A stretch of DNA of 64,000 nucleotides, taken from Incurvaria masculella (lineage: Eukaryota > Arthropoda > Insecta > Lepidoptera > Incurvariidae). A program made the position numbers and the translations under genes. How positions within the stretch are numbered: the first letter of the stretch is position 1; each line of letters starts with the position of its first letter. This document shows, piece after piece, positions 46,401 to 56,386 of the stretch. The notes below the pieces were generated by a model. It had not been told where the DNA came from. It ran no database searches and was given only the letters and a program-made list of their open reading frames with translations. The DNA is taken from the NCBI GenBank assembly GCA_946894095.1, contig OX335649.1:13348001-13412000 (forward strand), in the 5' to 3' direction.

Positions 46401-46633
46401 CAATGCATCCTATTAAATGTCTAAGGTTATAAATATATAGATTTAACGCTTCACTTTGCGGACATTGATTCTTCCGATCAAGATGTCTGTCTTAAATGAC
46501 TGATAAAAATAAAACAAAAAAAAAAGCGGTGCTAAATTACTAATAACTTAACGAATATATCTAAAGATAATTAAGATATCTTTGCATTGATTTAATAATA
46601 AATACAATTTCGGTTTTATTTAATGTTGATTTT

Positions 46634-46738
46634 TCAGTACTGCTCGCATGGAGCCATCCTTTATCTCGGTAGAGCATCGGACAATAGTATTTAGTCGACT
46701 GTCAGTGAGCGCAGGTGAAGTAGTGTGGAGGCAGCGCC
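46634..46738 (+). promoter_or_regulatory. 5' UTR of LRR gene; initiator or splice acceptor
   Basis: TTTTCAGTAC at 46631-46640 can be read as a splice acceptor (TTTTCAG|T) or as an arthropod initiator (TCAGT at 46634). A second TCAGT lies at 46702. 5' UTR then runs to the ATG at 46739 in context GCGCCATGA. Confidence 0.4.
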
Positions 46739-46778
46739 ATGAGAGTCCTGGCGTTCGCAATTATTTTCAAATTAATAA
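46739..46778 (+). CDS. LRR protein, exon 1: signal peptide
   Basis: Short first coding exon: ATG then MRVLAFAIIFKLI, a hydrophobic secretory signal, ending in phase 1 at A|GTGAGT. The next base pair comes from exon 2 (GC), giving Ser. The signal sends the protein into the secretory pathway, which fits LRR ectodomains. The start is the first ATG after a plausible UTR and no in-frame alternative is closer to the signal. The exon is small, so its call depends on the match in phase and the sensible product with the next exon. Confidence 0.72.
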
Positions 46779-47383
46779 GTGAGTAACTCGATTACCAAGA
46801 ACAACATTTTTTTTCTGTCTTTGTGAAGATATAAGCCCTTTGAATGCATGTTTTCGCTCTACAGTAAGTCCCTGCTATACCTCGTCTAGAAATATCCACA
46901 CCCATCCTACTTCTTAAGATGGTAAGCCACTTAGTATATATAATGTTCTTTGTGATCAGTAGTTATCTAGGAACCATTGTAAGCTAGTTAGTAACGTTAG
47001 TAAATATCAAAGAAAATAATAATTAAAATGACAAACCTGGTTGTTTGTTGACTCTTGTTCTTACTGATAGGCAGACAAAACATTATTGTTGTACAACCGA
47101 AGAACGTTAAATATAAACGGATGTATGAATTGTTCTTTTATTTGTTTATTTTCCTCATTAGGTGTAACCGCATGCTTGGATTTATCATTCTTTTAGACAG
47201 TTTGATTACCACGGACGAAGAAAAACCGAGAAACTTTCCCGGGAGTCAACATGATAAATAAATTTGTATTCTGATGGCAATAAAAATGATAAAAGATTAC
47301 CCCCCTACAAAACTGCTAACTACAGAACAACTAAGAGTATAAGCATTTAAGAGTAACCTCAACGTCAAGATGAAGAAATAAAA
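46779..47383. other. LRR gene intron 1, left part
   Basis: Intron 1 spans 46779-52880. This first part has no repeat that I can define and no exon. Confidence 0.5.
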
Positions 47384-47651
47384 CCGGCCAAGTGCTAGTC
47401 GGACTCGAACACGAAGGGTTGCGTACCATCATACAAGAATTAACACAAAAAAATTTTGTATGGGAGCCCCCATTATAATTCTTGATTTTTTTAATTTGTT
47501 ATAGCGGCAAAATGAATACACAATCCCTGAAAATTTCAGCTGCCTACCTATTACGGTTCCTGAGATACAGCCCTGTGACAGACGGACGGACGGACTGACT
47601 GCGGAGGCTTATTACTAGCGTTCTGTTGGCACCCTTTCGATACGGAACCTT
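47384..47651 (+). repeat. TTCCGTACCC dispersed repeat, diverged
   Basis: CCGGCCAAGTGCTAGTCGG start, GACGGACGGACGGACTGACT run and a mutated end (GATACGGAACCTTAA). An older copy than those at 29 and 43 kb. Confidence 0.75.
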
Positions 47652-47998
47652 AAAAAACAACTCATACAGAAACTGTTCATCAACTTTATTATAATTAAAG
47701 GGCCATAAAGAAAAATCAGAAAGGTAAATACGATATTAATTTTCATTAGAACATTATTTGGAAGAGCCGCCACTGTTATTGTATTTCAAAGTTTCATTTA
47801 TAGAATGAGAAATCTTATTTGGATTGTAACTTCTCAATTTCGTTTAGCTATTCAAAGTGGAAACTCTTTCTGAGTGCCTCAAGCAAGACGGCATAAATAC
47901 CTACTAATAAGGACCGCCAGTCTCACGTCAGATAACTGTCAGGCATTCTGCTAACATTTCGTTTTGCTGCCCATTCAAGAAAATCCGAAGTAGGTTTT

Positions 47999-48363
47999 TT
48001 TATGTAACTGGACATGGACGGCTAATACCAAACTGAACTTAAAATATTAGACTAACGAACCACATGGGAACCAGGTGCCATGCCAGGACCTTCCTGCTCG
48101 GCTACGTTGAACTGGATGGGAAACACAGACCATTTTCATTTCCGCTTCGACCATCGTTCATTCAATGCGATGGTACCAACCCGGGCGGGATTAACCCTAC
48201 CACCTAGTAAGTAAGGAAATGGACCTACAGTTTTACGTCGAATCCGAACCACGGCCAGCCTCAATGGTTGAAAATGGTCACCCATTCAGAACCCAACCGC
48301 GTTCAGAGGTGCTTACGCAGCTTATCGAATCGCGAGGCGTCGCACTACTGAGCTACCGAGGCC
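47999..48363 (-). mobile_element. SINE, nearly full length, minus strand
   Basis: Minus strand: CCTCGGTAGCTCAGTAGTGC head, AACGCGGTTGGGTTCTGAAT with GGGTGACC (5S box-C-like), then the body to GCCGTCCATGTCCAGTTAC. In intron 1 of the LRR gene. Confidence 0.82.
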
Positions 48364-48962
48364 CAGTATTATTTGTAGCGACTCGTAGCACAAGGACGCC
48401 GGGACTTGCCTTCCATTCCGGAGCTTCATGTTCCGCTTTTTTTCTCTTTATGAGTTAGCTTGGCTTCTCTGACATGCTTACCCCCAGCGTCCGTCCGACT
48501 GGCTACGGACCCCCGGCGTTCGCAATCTCTAAACGTTCCGAAATCATCAATTTATAATAATTTGTCTTTGTTTAAAATACATTTGTATAATACGGCACAA
48601 CTTGTGTATCAAAAAAATCAAGGTAAATTTAATTTTGAAAATCTAAGACATTGAACATTTAATTTAATCATTTGGATGGTGATCAAATGGATCACCACTA
48701 GAATTAGAATTTTCTTTTTTTTTATTTCTTTTTTTTTAATGCATGACACTACTTGTAATTTTTTTCTTGTGCTGATGAAAAGTCTTTTTATTTTTATAAT
48801 TTTGCTCGTTTTCTATTTCCGAAGATAATATATTTTCACAAAAAAATCCGATAACTTATTTTCACGCAGTCAATTGCTAAGCAATATAAATTTTACTTGC
48901 ACCAAAAAACTAAAAACTTATAATGGTTTCAAAAACGTATGTTATTGCTTAAGTTGTAAATT

Positions 48963-49172
48963 CCCACCCGAATTGGTACCATCGCATTGGATGCAAAGAT
49001 GGCCGAAAGGGCAATGAAACATTTTCTTTATTTTGCATCCAGTTCTAAATAGCCGCGCTCATAAAGGGAAGGTCCTGGCATGGCAACTAATTCCTTTCGG
49101 AATGCGGTATTTTGAGCTAATATCATATTGGTGGTTGGGATATTAGCCATCCATGTCCAGTTACATTAAAAA
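48963..49172 (+). mobile_element. SINE 3' body
   Basis: TTGGTACCATCGCATTGGAT, GGAAGGTCCTGGCATGGC and GCCATCCATGTCCAGTTAC plus an A-run. The head is missing, so it is 5' truncated as after LINE-mediated insertion. Confidence 0.8.
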
Positions 49173-49537
49173 AATATGTATTGGTCAATTAGGGCCTGCG
49201 GCCGTTGCTAAAAGGACCACACATTTCAAGTATCCATTTGTTCAGATTAACATATCGTTGAACGCCTTCAACTTAAACATTTTACCTGTTTTCCTTGGAT
49301 CAATAGAGCCATTCTGTGAGCGATCAAAGCGAATTTGAAAACCTAAACATGCAATATACGGCGTTTGATAAACAAAAGGTTCTCTTTGGCAGGTCTGATC
49401 CTCAGTGCCGTGATATGGAAAGAGGGGGAAAATGTTTGAAATACCCCAACAGCGGGGAGAGAGTCAAATAATCCTTCCGTCTTAGTTTGCGCTTCATAAG
49501 GACAGTCGTAACCGTGTATGGTTATGTTTAATATGAG
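49173..49537. other. Intron, nothing recognised
   Basis: No repeat with defined ends; no exon. Confidence 0.4.
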
Positions 49538-49748
49538 TCTATCCTATTCGCCCTCTTCCGTAGCAGCTGACCGGCCGGTCAGTTCACCACGTCAGAGTAG
49601 TATATATCCCGTTTCGTCGGTATAAATTAAATTTTAAATAAAATAATAACCGTCGTTGAGTGGTGCGTTTCTTACTCCAACTTTGCGAGCTGACCGGCCG
49701 GTCAGCTGCTACCTCGGCTGCTACGAAAGCGGGCGAGCAGGATAGGCC
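49538..49748. mobile_element. MITE whose ends carry a self-complementary 18-mer
   Basis: GCTGACCGGCCGGTCAGC-type palindromes at 49566-49583 and 49689-49706 lie within longer inverted ends. CTATCCTATTCGCCC...CGTAGCAG at the left matches CTGCTACG...GGGCGAGCAGGATAG at the right. The interior is ~100 bp, AT-rich. Each end can form its own cruciform as well as pair with the other. Confidence 0.75.
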
Positions 49749-49851
49749 ATTGGAGGCGGCAGGAGCAGCTACCCAGTGGTTCGGCCGCTCCTGATCCACC
49801 AAAGTAAATGATGGTTTATTTATTTATTATTATTTATTTTAAAGAAAAAAA

Positions 49852-50960
49852 CGTTTAATTGCGAAATTAGCAAGAAACCGAGCACTGCCCTTCCGCTCTA
49901 CTTCTGAAAAGACTTACATACTCCATATATCATTTATATCCATCTTTTTGTCTTTTATATTCACAGTTATGTGAAAAAAAAATTATGCGTGTAAATTTTA
50001 AAATAAAAAACGTTTAATGCTAAAATTAGCAAGGAACCGAGCACTTTCCTTCCGCTCTACTTCTCATCTCAAAAGCCTTATATACTCTGTATATAATGTA
50101 TATCCATCCGTTTGTCTTTTAAATGCATAGTTATGTAACAAAATTAATATGTATGTAAAATTTAACATAAAGAAAGTTTAATGCTGAAATTAGCAAAGAA
50201 CCATGCACTACACTTCCGCTCTACTTCTGAATAGACTTACATTCTATATATATGTAGATAAATATAAAAATTTATAAAATCTATCCATTGTTGCGTTTTT
50301 TATATACACAATTATGTAAAAAAAGGAATATGTGTGTACATTTTAATAAAGAAAACTAATTGAGAACCTCCTGTTTTTTTTAAGTCGGTTAAAAAGAGAA
50401 CGTTGAATGCTAAAAATAGTAAGGATCCAAGCACTACCTACTACACCAGATTTAGGTTAAGCTCAATATTCATAATTCAGAATCATAATCAGTGTTTTTT
50501 TATCTTTTGTTTTTTTATATTTATTTTTTACGTTTCTCCTTATGTTTGCGAGCGGTGGCATTAATTAATCAACTATTTAAGTTTTAAACTTATTTTGTGA
50601 CTGGCAAAATATGTTTGCCAGTTCTTATGTGCATGGAAGTATGCGACATTTATATCTTTGACATAGACCTAGCATAACGATTATTGACATGTTTAAGTGT
50701 AGGTTACCTACCTATGAATGCAATAAAACAATACAATACAATACAATACCTTTCCACTCTAATTCAAAATAGACTTTCACCTCTATATATCATATATATA
50801 TGTATATCGTTGCGTCTTTTTTATGCATAGTTATGCACAAAACGAATTATGTGTGTTAATTTTAAAATAAAGAACGTTTAATGCTGATACTGGCAAGGAA
50901 CCAATCGCTACCCTTCTACTTCTGAATAGACTTTCGTCCTTCACAGCGATGGAGGCAATT
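49852..50960 (+). repeat. ~160-bp satellite, five units, interrupted twice
   Basis: Marker CGTTTAATGCTNAAATTAGC recurs at 49852, 50011, 50175, 50401 and 50875 (first periods 159 and 164). Each unit continues GAGCACTNCNCTTCCGCTC, TACTTCTGAATAGACTT, a TATAT run and TAGTTATGTAAAAAA. Unit 3 carries a fragment of the AACCGACTTC repeat (50352-50397). Unit 4 is split by a LINE tail (50455-50747). It lies in LRR intron 1. Confidence 0.82.
50455..50747 (+). mobile_element. LINE 3' end inserted in the satellite
   Basis: Ends ATGAATGCAATAAAACAATA followed by (CAATA)n, an A-rich simple-repeat tail. The satellite unit resumes directly after at 50748. No coding part remains. Confidence 0.65.
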
Positions 50961-52081
50961 GATTTCACTAAATCCTCTATTTCCGGAAAAGTAAGTAGTG
51001 AGTAATAGGCAATCTCCGCGAAACTTTACCGAGCCCAACAGCCAATTATTGAGACTTATTTAAGATCCCAACTAAGTGCCGGTCTTCGAAGTGACAGAAC
51101 TTTTTACTGTAGCGTTAATTAATCGAAATTGGAAAATGCTTTTAAAATTGCACAGTTCATGAACAAATTTATGTAACTAAGCATGTGTCCAACTTTTCCA
51201 ACATTTAAAGTGTAATAATTTTTAAAAAAAAGCAATAGATTTTTGCACATGGTGCTCTGGTACACTAAGATTTCCGGAAACGTGATTTTTTCCAAAATAT
51301 TTTGTGTTCATTGACTTAGAATCTCATTGTTTGTAGTGTATGGTTGGAAGTCATCAGTCATAAATTTCCAAGAATTTCGAAGGAGGCCATTAATAATACA
51401 CGTATGAACATTAATGATACTCGATGTTAAAGCTGATATTCAATATTTTATATGTTTAAGGGCATAAGAGCCGATCGCGTTCGTTTTCACTATATTTATA
51501 TATTTAACTATATTTAATTACATTTGAAAACATCCACAACTAATTTCGATAATAAAAAAATGGTCTAGCTATAATTTAAAGATAAATCATAAGTTTCTTG
51601 TGCTTTGTGTTCTTATATTAGAGAAATAATCATAAACTTTCATAAAAAAAGTTTGAATACAGAATACGAGCTTCACATATCACCTATGCAAGCAAGCATC
51701 ACTGCATCTTTTATCTTTTTGAAATTCCAAAATAAGTAGGAGTTATTTTTAAAAATAATATGATGTGGTTTCATTTGGAATAATGAGCAACGACGGCAGT
51801 GGCAACCGAAAACTTTCTTCCTGATTGTTTCTTGTCACATTGTTCTAAAAAATCAAGAGTATTTTTTTTCACACTATCATATATATATATGTTGTAATTT
51901 TTTTTTATGTGTAAATCAGTTCATATGTTCTAAAATAATATATGTATATTTGTATCTTACATACATTAATTTGTTGAAGTGTATGTACATATTTGTATGT
52001 AGTTTATTTTAATATAAAAATCCTTATTTTTAGGTTAGTTAATATTTTCGCTAATTCATTTTGTTTTACGGTTATTTTTTT

Positions 52082-52201
52082 GCCCGCCTCACTGCACCTC
52101 TCCTACATCTCTAAGGTTGAATGGTAGAGAATGCCTTATGGCATTAATTTCCGCCTTTTTGTACCGTATGGCTGCAAATAAAGTATTTTTTCATTTCATT
52201 T
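52082..52201 (+). mobile_element. LINE 3' end with hairpin
   Basis: GGTAGAGAATGCCTTATGGC and ATTAATTTCCGCCTTTTTGT, then GCAAATAAAGTATTTTTTCATTTCATTTC. The AATGCCTTATGGCATT hairpin, AATAAA and simple tail match the 3' ends of RTE-like LINEs that I recall from moths. Confidence 0.55.
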
Positions 52202-52254
52202 CAAAATCTTTTGTATGGGGGCAGCGAAACTACATTACATACTATGACGGTAGC

Positions 52255-52845
52255 GAGTGAGTCAGTTCGCTCCCGATATTCTCGAGTTCAACGACACCTA
52301 AGAATAAATAAGAAATTCACAGGACGCTATTTAGTGTAAAGAATGTTCGATGTTACGCTTTTCGTATTCGTAAGCTAGTTGACTACAGTAGGTGGTGCAT
52401 TTACGCTAACACGTGGCTACGCAGCCGCCATTGTTTACAGGTATATATAGCTAACGTCACACAACGTACAAAATGTTCGATAACTGCTTATTTTCGCTGG
52501 TACTATGACATTTCTAACCAGCGCCATCCCCCCTCACTGCCAGAACTAATTACCCCGTCAATAAACTAAACTTGATTTCAATGTTTGCCTATGTAGGCGT
52601 AATGAAAACGTTACTTTTTAATTATACATTCATTAATATCATTGATATTCATTGGTTTGGAATGTTTAGATTGTCCGAAAGCCCATGGGCGTCGTCGGGC
52701 ACCTTGATAGGTCCAGGCGTACGCCATACGCCGAGCTTAACATAAAAAAAATGGATTGTGAAATTTGAATTGCCACGCCACCTGTGGACTTTTATTATAC
52801 CTTTTCAACACAGGTATGACGTTAGCAATCTATTCCTTCCTCTTC
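52255..52845 (+). mobile_element. Dispersed repeat, inverted partner of 55295-55640
   Basis: 52255-52430 matches 8120-8375. 52449-52665 is the inverted copy of 55393-55615 (CTAACGTCATACAACGTAC, ACATTTCTAACCAGCGCCAT, GAAAACGTTACNTTTTAATT). 52784-52835 (GACTTTTATTATACC, GTATGACGTTAGCAATCTAT) inversely matches 55295-55350. The repeat ends about 45 bases before LRR exon 2, so it supplies part of that exon's upstream splice region. Confidence 0.7.
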
Positions 52846-52880
52846 AATCTACGCCATCGCGGCTGGTGTGGTGCCCCCAG

Positions 52881-53060
52881 GCGAGGCGTCGGCGGAGTGC
52901 TCGCTGAGCGCGTGCGAGGTGCTCGAGATGGTGGCGCGGCGGAACTACTCAGCGGCGGGCGGAGGTGGGGGAGGCGGCGCTGGCGGAGGCTGCGACGCCG
53001 ACCACGGCGACATCCGCTGGCGGCGCTTGGAGCGGCGGCTGCGGGCCATCGAACAACCCG
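52881..53060 (+). CDS. LRR protein, exon 2: Gly-rich N-terminal region
   Basis: 180-base exon. Acceptor GTGCCCCCAG|GC, donor CCCG|GTACCA, phase 1 at both sides. Reads S-EASAECSLSACEVLEMVARR, sequon NYS, a Gly-rich run with one Ala, then CDADHGDIRWRRLERRLRAI and EQP. Four cysteines (two in AEC...SAC, one after the Gly run) probably pair. The region after the Gly run looks amphipathic. G+C is very high against the AT-rich intron. The Gly run is likely a lineage-specific expansion. I do not recognise a named domain here; it is extracellular if the signal peptide call is right. Confidence 0.78.
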
Positions 53061-54809
53061 GTACCACACTTCAGAGGCCCTAGTGTAACACGCCTTCTGC
53101 CTTTTTCAAAATTCGAGTTTTGAGAAAAAATGATTTTATTTTATATTTTCACACTTCTAAGAACGTTAAGCGAGGCTATTTTTTGAACAGCACTTTTTTT
53201 TAATGTGTAAAGGCAGAAGGCCTGTTACACTATTACGAGTTATAAATCACTTATTGAAATTTCGGTGAGCTCTTCGTTTCCACCATTGAATAGAGCAGGC
53301 ATTTCAGGGATACACTAAATCGCCCGTTCATGAAATTCAATATTTATGTAGAAATCAATAATAATATAAATGTGTTATGTATCTACACAGATATAACATC
53401 CCATGAATCGGCGATTTTGTTTATCCCTTAAATGCCTGCTCTATTAAATGGTGCAAACCTGTGGAAACGAAAAGCTCAACGAAATTTCGATAGGTGATTT
53501 GTAACTCTTTTCTGTATTTCTTTTGATCTGAGAGTTTACCACGCTGAGTTAACTCTACGGCTGAATAGCGGATGAAAAGACAAGAGAGTGAAATAATCTG
53601 ACGTTTAGTTGCATTTCGTACCATGCCAACTGGTGGGTCAGATTCAATCACTCTTTCGCCTGTTCACCTGCTATTCGCCTGGCGAGTTATTTACCATGGC
53701 AACTCCATTATCACGGCAGCAGGTGATCAATATTTTTCATTTTCCACAAATTTGATTAAACAAAATACGAGAGAAGTCGTAGGACACCCGGTAGGAACGA
53801 AGTCCCTTTCGTTATATTATGTTTAACCTCAAGAAACACTTAAAATCTTCATATGTTTTAGCTTATTTACAAATAACAATGACCTTAAACTATTTTACAG
53901 CTCACCAATAATAGTAAGTGTTCTTAAGTATCTGGCAGAAACATTATTGGTTTCCTAGGCGTTGAATGAAAGTAACTGTAATATTGTTTTTACTCCATGG
54001 TTTATTTTACTCTTAAAACGCAGTTCTAAAGTGTGTACATTTCTCGTTATACACACCGCTTGAAAGCAATGAACTCAATGCGTTTAATAAAATGTGTAGG
54101 CTTGCGATCCGTAGTCATTCAAATTCAGTTCCCGGCGCAATAAAGTAAAGTGGGGTAAACTTGAATACCCTACCGATTCGCAATCTCTGTGTCAACCATT
54201 CGTTTTGTACGTGCGGGAAAATTAAGTCTCGGAGCTAGGAGAATAAATAAAAAATAAAAAAAAGAGAACTATATCATGGAATTATCACTTGTTCTATAGG
54301 TAAAGCCACAGTGGTGCTTAAAGTAAGTTAGCTAAAGTATTTTTTTTAATAAAATATGTAAGTAACTATTAATTGGAAAATACAACTTACTTTTGAAATT
54401 GAATTTTACACTTTAATATTTCACTAGCGACGACAAAGAAAAAAATCTGTGACCTATTTCAATCGATATAAAATACATGTTTCAGTTGATTTCGTTCCAT
54501 AGGCATAAATGGCAATGGAAAAGTCTACAGACAAGCAAACGAAGCTGCTAGAGCTCTTGTAGTGTATTGCTTGCAAAAACGAAACCTTCTTTCACCGACC
54601 TTCTAAACGTTCTTAGGGAATTATAATATATTGCTTCAAGCTGTCACTGGTTTCTAAGGAGTCGTTTTAAGCTAATGGCAATCACATGTGTTTCTTGGCA
54701 TAGCCGCGACGGCTTAGGGACGGAACTATGAAAAAAAACCATTCGATCGGATCTAAATACATAGCAGTTATTTCAGTTTACTTCTTTTTATAAATAATAT
54801 CGTTTACTA
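53061..54809. other. LRR intron 2, mostly unrecognised
   Basis: Contains a pair of short inverted repeats flanking 53090-53225 (GTGTAACACGCCTTCTGCC / GGCAGAAGGCCTGTTACAC) and another at 53290-53450 (ATTGAATAGAGCAGGCATTT / AAATGCCTGCTCTATTAAAT), both hairpin-MITE-like. No exon. Confidence 0.55.
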
Positions 54810-55076
54810 TCCATACTAATATTACGCATGCGGAAGTAACTGTATGTGTGTCACGTTTTCACGCATAAACCCCTGAACGAATTTCAATGAAATTTGGTAT
54901 AGAGAGAGAATAAGAATTAGGAAAGGACATAGGCTACTTTTTAGGTGAAAATGAAACTCATAGGGTCACCCCCTATGAGGAATAAAGTTTGCATATGGAA
55001 CTTATATAACATTATTTTCTGCCCGACATCAGTCCAAAACGACATTGACCCGAGCGGAGCTGGGTACCTCAGCTAG
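54810..55076 (+). mobile_element. Complete short Helitron, 267 bp
   Basis: A|TCCATACTAATATTACGC at the left; CCCGAGCGGAGCTGGGTACC hairpin and CAGCTAG|T at the right. A/T insertion site, no target duplication. Non-autonomous. Confidence 0.88.
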
Positions 55077-55294
55077 TACAATATAAAAAATAGATACATA
55101 ATACCTTTTTTTAAACTAAATTATGTAATATTTTGTTTCTCGGATACTATCAGATATTTTACTATACATTCTTGGCAAAAGTTATTTGCAATGCACGTTA
55201 AAGTGTTCGGTGACTAAAATAGGGCGACGTCACTGTAGGTGGTGTACAGAATAAGTAGGTGGTGTGTATGTTACGTCATAGATAAATGATAGTA

Positions 55295-55640
55295 CGGAAA
55301 TATTGCTAACGTCATACAAGTGTTGAATAGGGATAATAAAAGTCTACAGATGGCGTTGCAATTCATATTTGAGAATACTTTAAATGCAAACCAATGAATA
55401 TCAATGATATTTTTTTTTTACAATTACATTAATTAATTATAAATTAAAGTGTAACGTTTTCATCATGCCTGCCTAGGCAAAATTTGCAATTAGGCTTAGT
55501 TTAATAACGCTGTAACAAGTTCTGGCAGTGACTTGAGATGGCGCTGGTTAGAAATGTCATATTAACAGCGAAAATAAGAAATATTCAGCGAGTTTTGTAC
55601 GTTGTATGACGTTAGCAGTCTATCTCTAATATCCTTTGTC
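55295..55640 (-). mobile_element. Dispersed repeat, inverted partner of 52449-52835
   Basis: The minus-strand copy has the same order of blocks as the copy before exon 2. The two flank LRR exon 2 as a 2.5-kb-spaced inverted pair. 55880-56135 beside it is a copy of the repeat at 44850-45130. Confidence 0.7.
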
Positions 55641-56184
55641 TATGGTTACGTTAAGGGAGTCGTTACGCTATCAATTCCCTATGCTACGAGCGATAACTGT
55701 TTCCATACTCTTAATGTTTCACTATTGGTTTTTGAAATTGTGGATTCTAAAATGTATCGCAGAAATGTATGTCTGTATGTTTCCTTTTTTTTTAACATAC
55801 CTTATAGATTGGAAAATATTGGCTAATGAACAATGGAAAAAAGTTGTCTTTCTGCGTACATTTTCGAATTTATTTTACTGAAAAATACAGATATTTACCA
55901 AAAAACCAAAACACACAGACATAAAATGAAATTTTCTCAAGTGATAAAAAAAAAATATAATCTGACAACGTTTTAAGGTAGGGAAAGGTCAGGGTCTGAA
56001 AGAGGATTTCGCTATTTTAATGGCAGTCGCCGTGTAAAATTGTGCCTCGTACAAAGAATGCTTTTTCTTAAATTTTCTATTCAATTTCTTAAAATTTTCA
56101 AATCTTGGATTTCCTGTGACTTCGCGACAGCCTTAAGTTGTGGAAATTAAAATGATGAAGTGACGGTGGGTCGTGCGCCCGCAG

Positions 56185-56386
56185 TGTGGACGGTGAGCTC
56201 GGGGCGCGCGCGCTGGCGGCAGTGCGCGGTGGCGGCGGCGGCGGCGGGCGCGGGCGGCGCGTGCCGATGCGAGGGCGCGGCGGGCGCGGGGGGGGGTGCG
56301 GGAGGGCGGCGCGCGCTCAGCTGCTGGCGCGGCGGCCTGCACGCGCTCGAGCCGCACCTCGTCGTGCCGGCTGACGTGCACTACAT
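56185..56386 (+). CDS. LRR protein, exon 3: cysteine-rich LRR N-cap
   Basis: 202-base exon. Acceptor GCGCCCGCAG, donor CTACAT|GTGAGA, enters phase 1, leaves phase 2. Product V-WTVSSGRARWRQC, Ala/Gly run, CRCEG, second Ala/Gly run, LSCWRGGLHALEPHLVVP and ADVHYI. The C-x12-C-x-C-x(n)-C pattern followed by LxxLxPxxVPxxVxxI is an LRR N-terminal cap. The two Ala/Gly runs stretch its loops beyond usual length. Exon G+C is extreme. The first and last codons complete correctly with the neighbours. Expected to be extracellular. Confidence 0.8.

Noticed and set aside
52765..53088. Plus-strand 107-residue frame overlapping LRR exon 2
   Set aside because: It is a shadow in another frame. The frame chosen for exon 2 is the only one that joins exons 1 and 3 in phase and keeps cysteine spacing.
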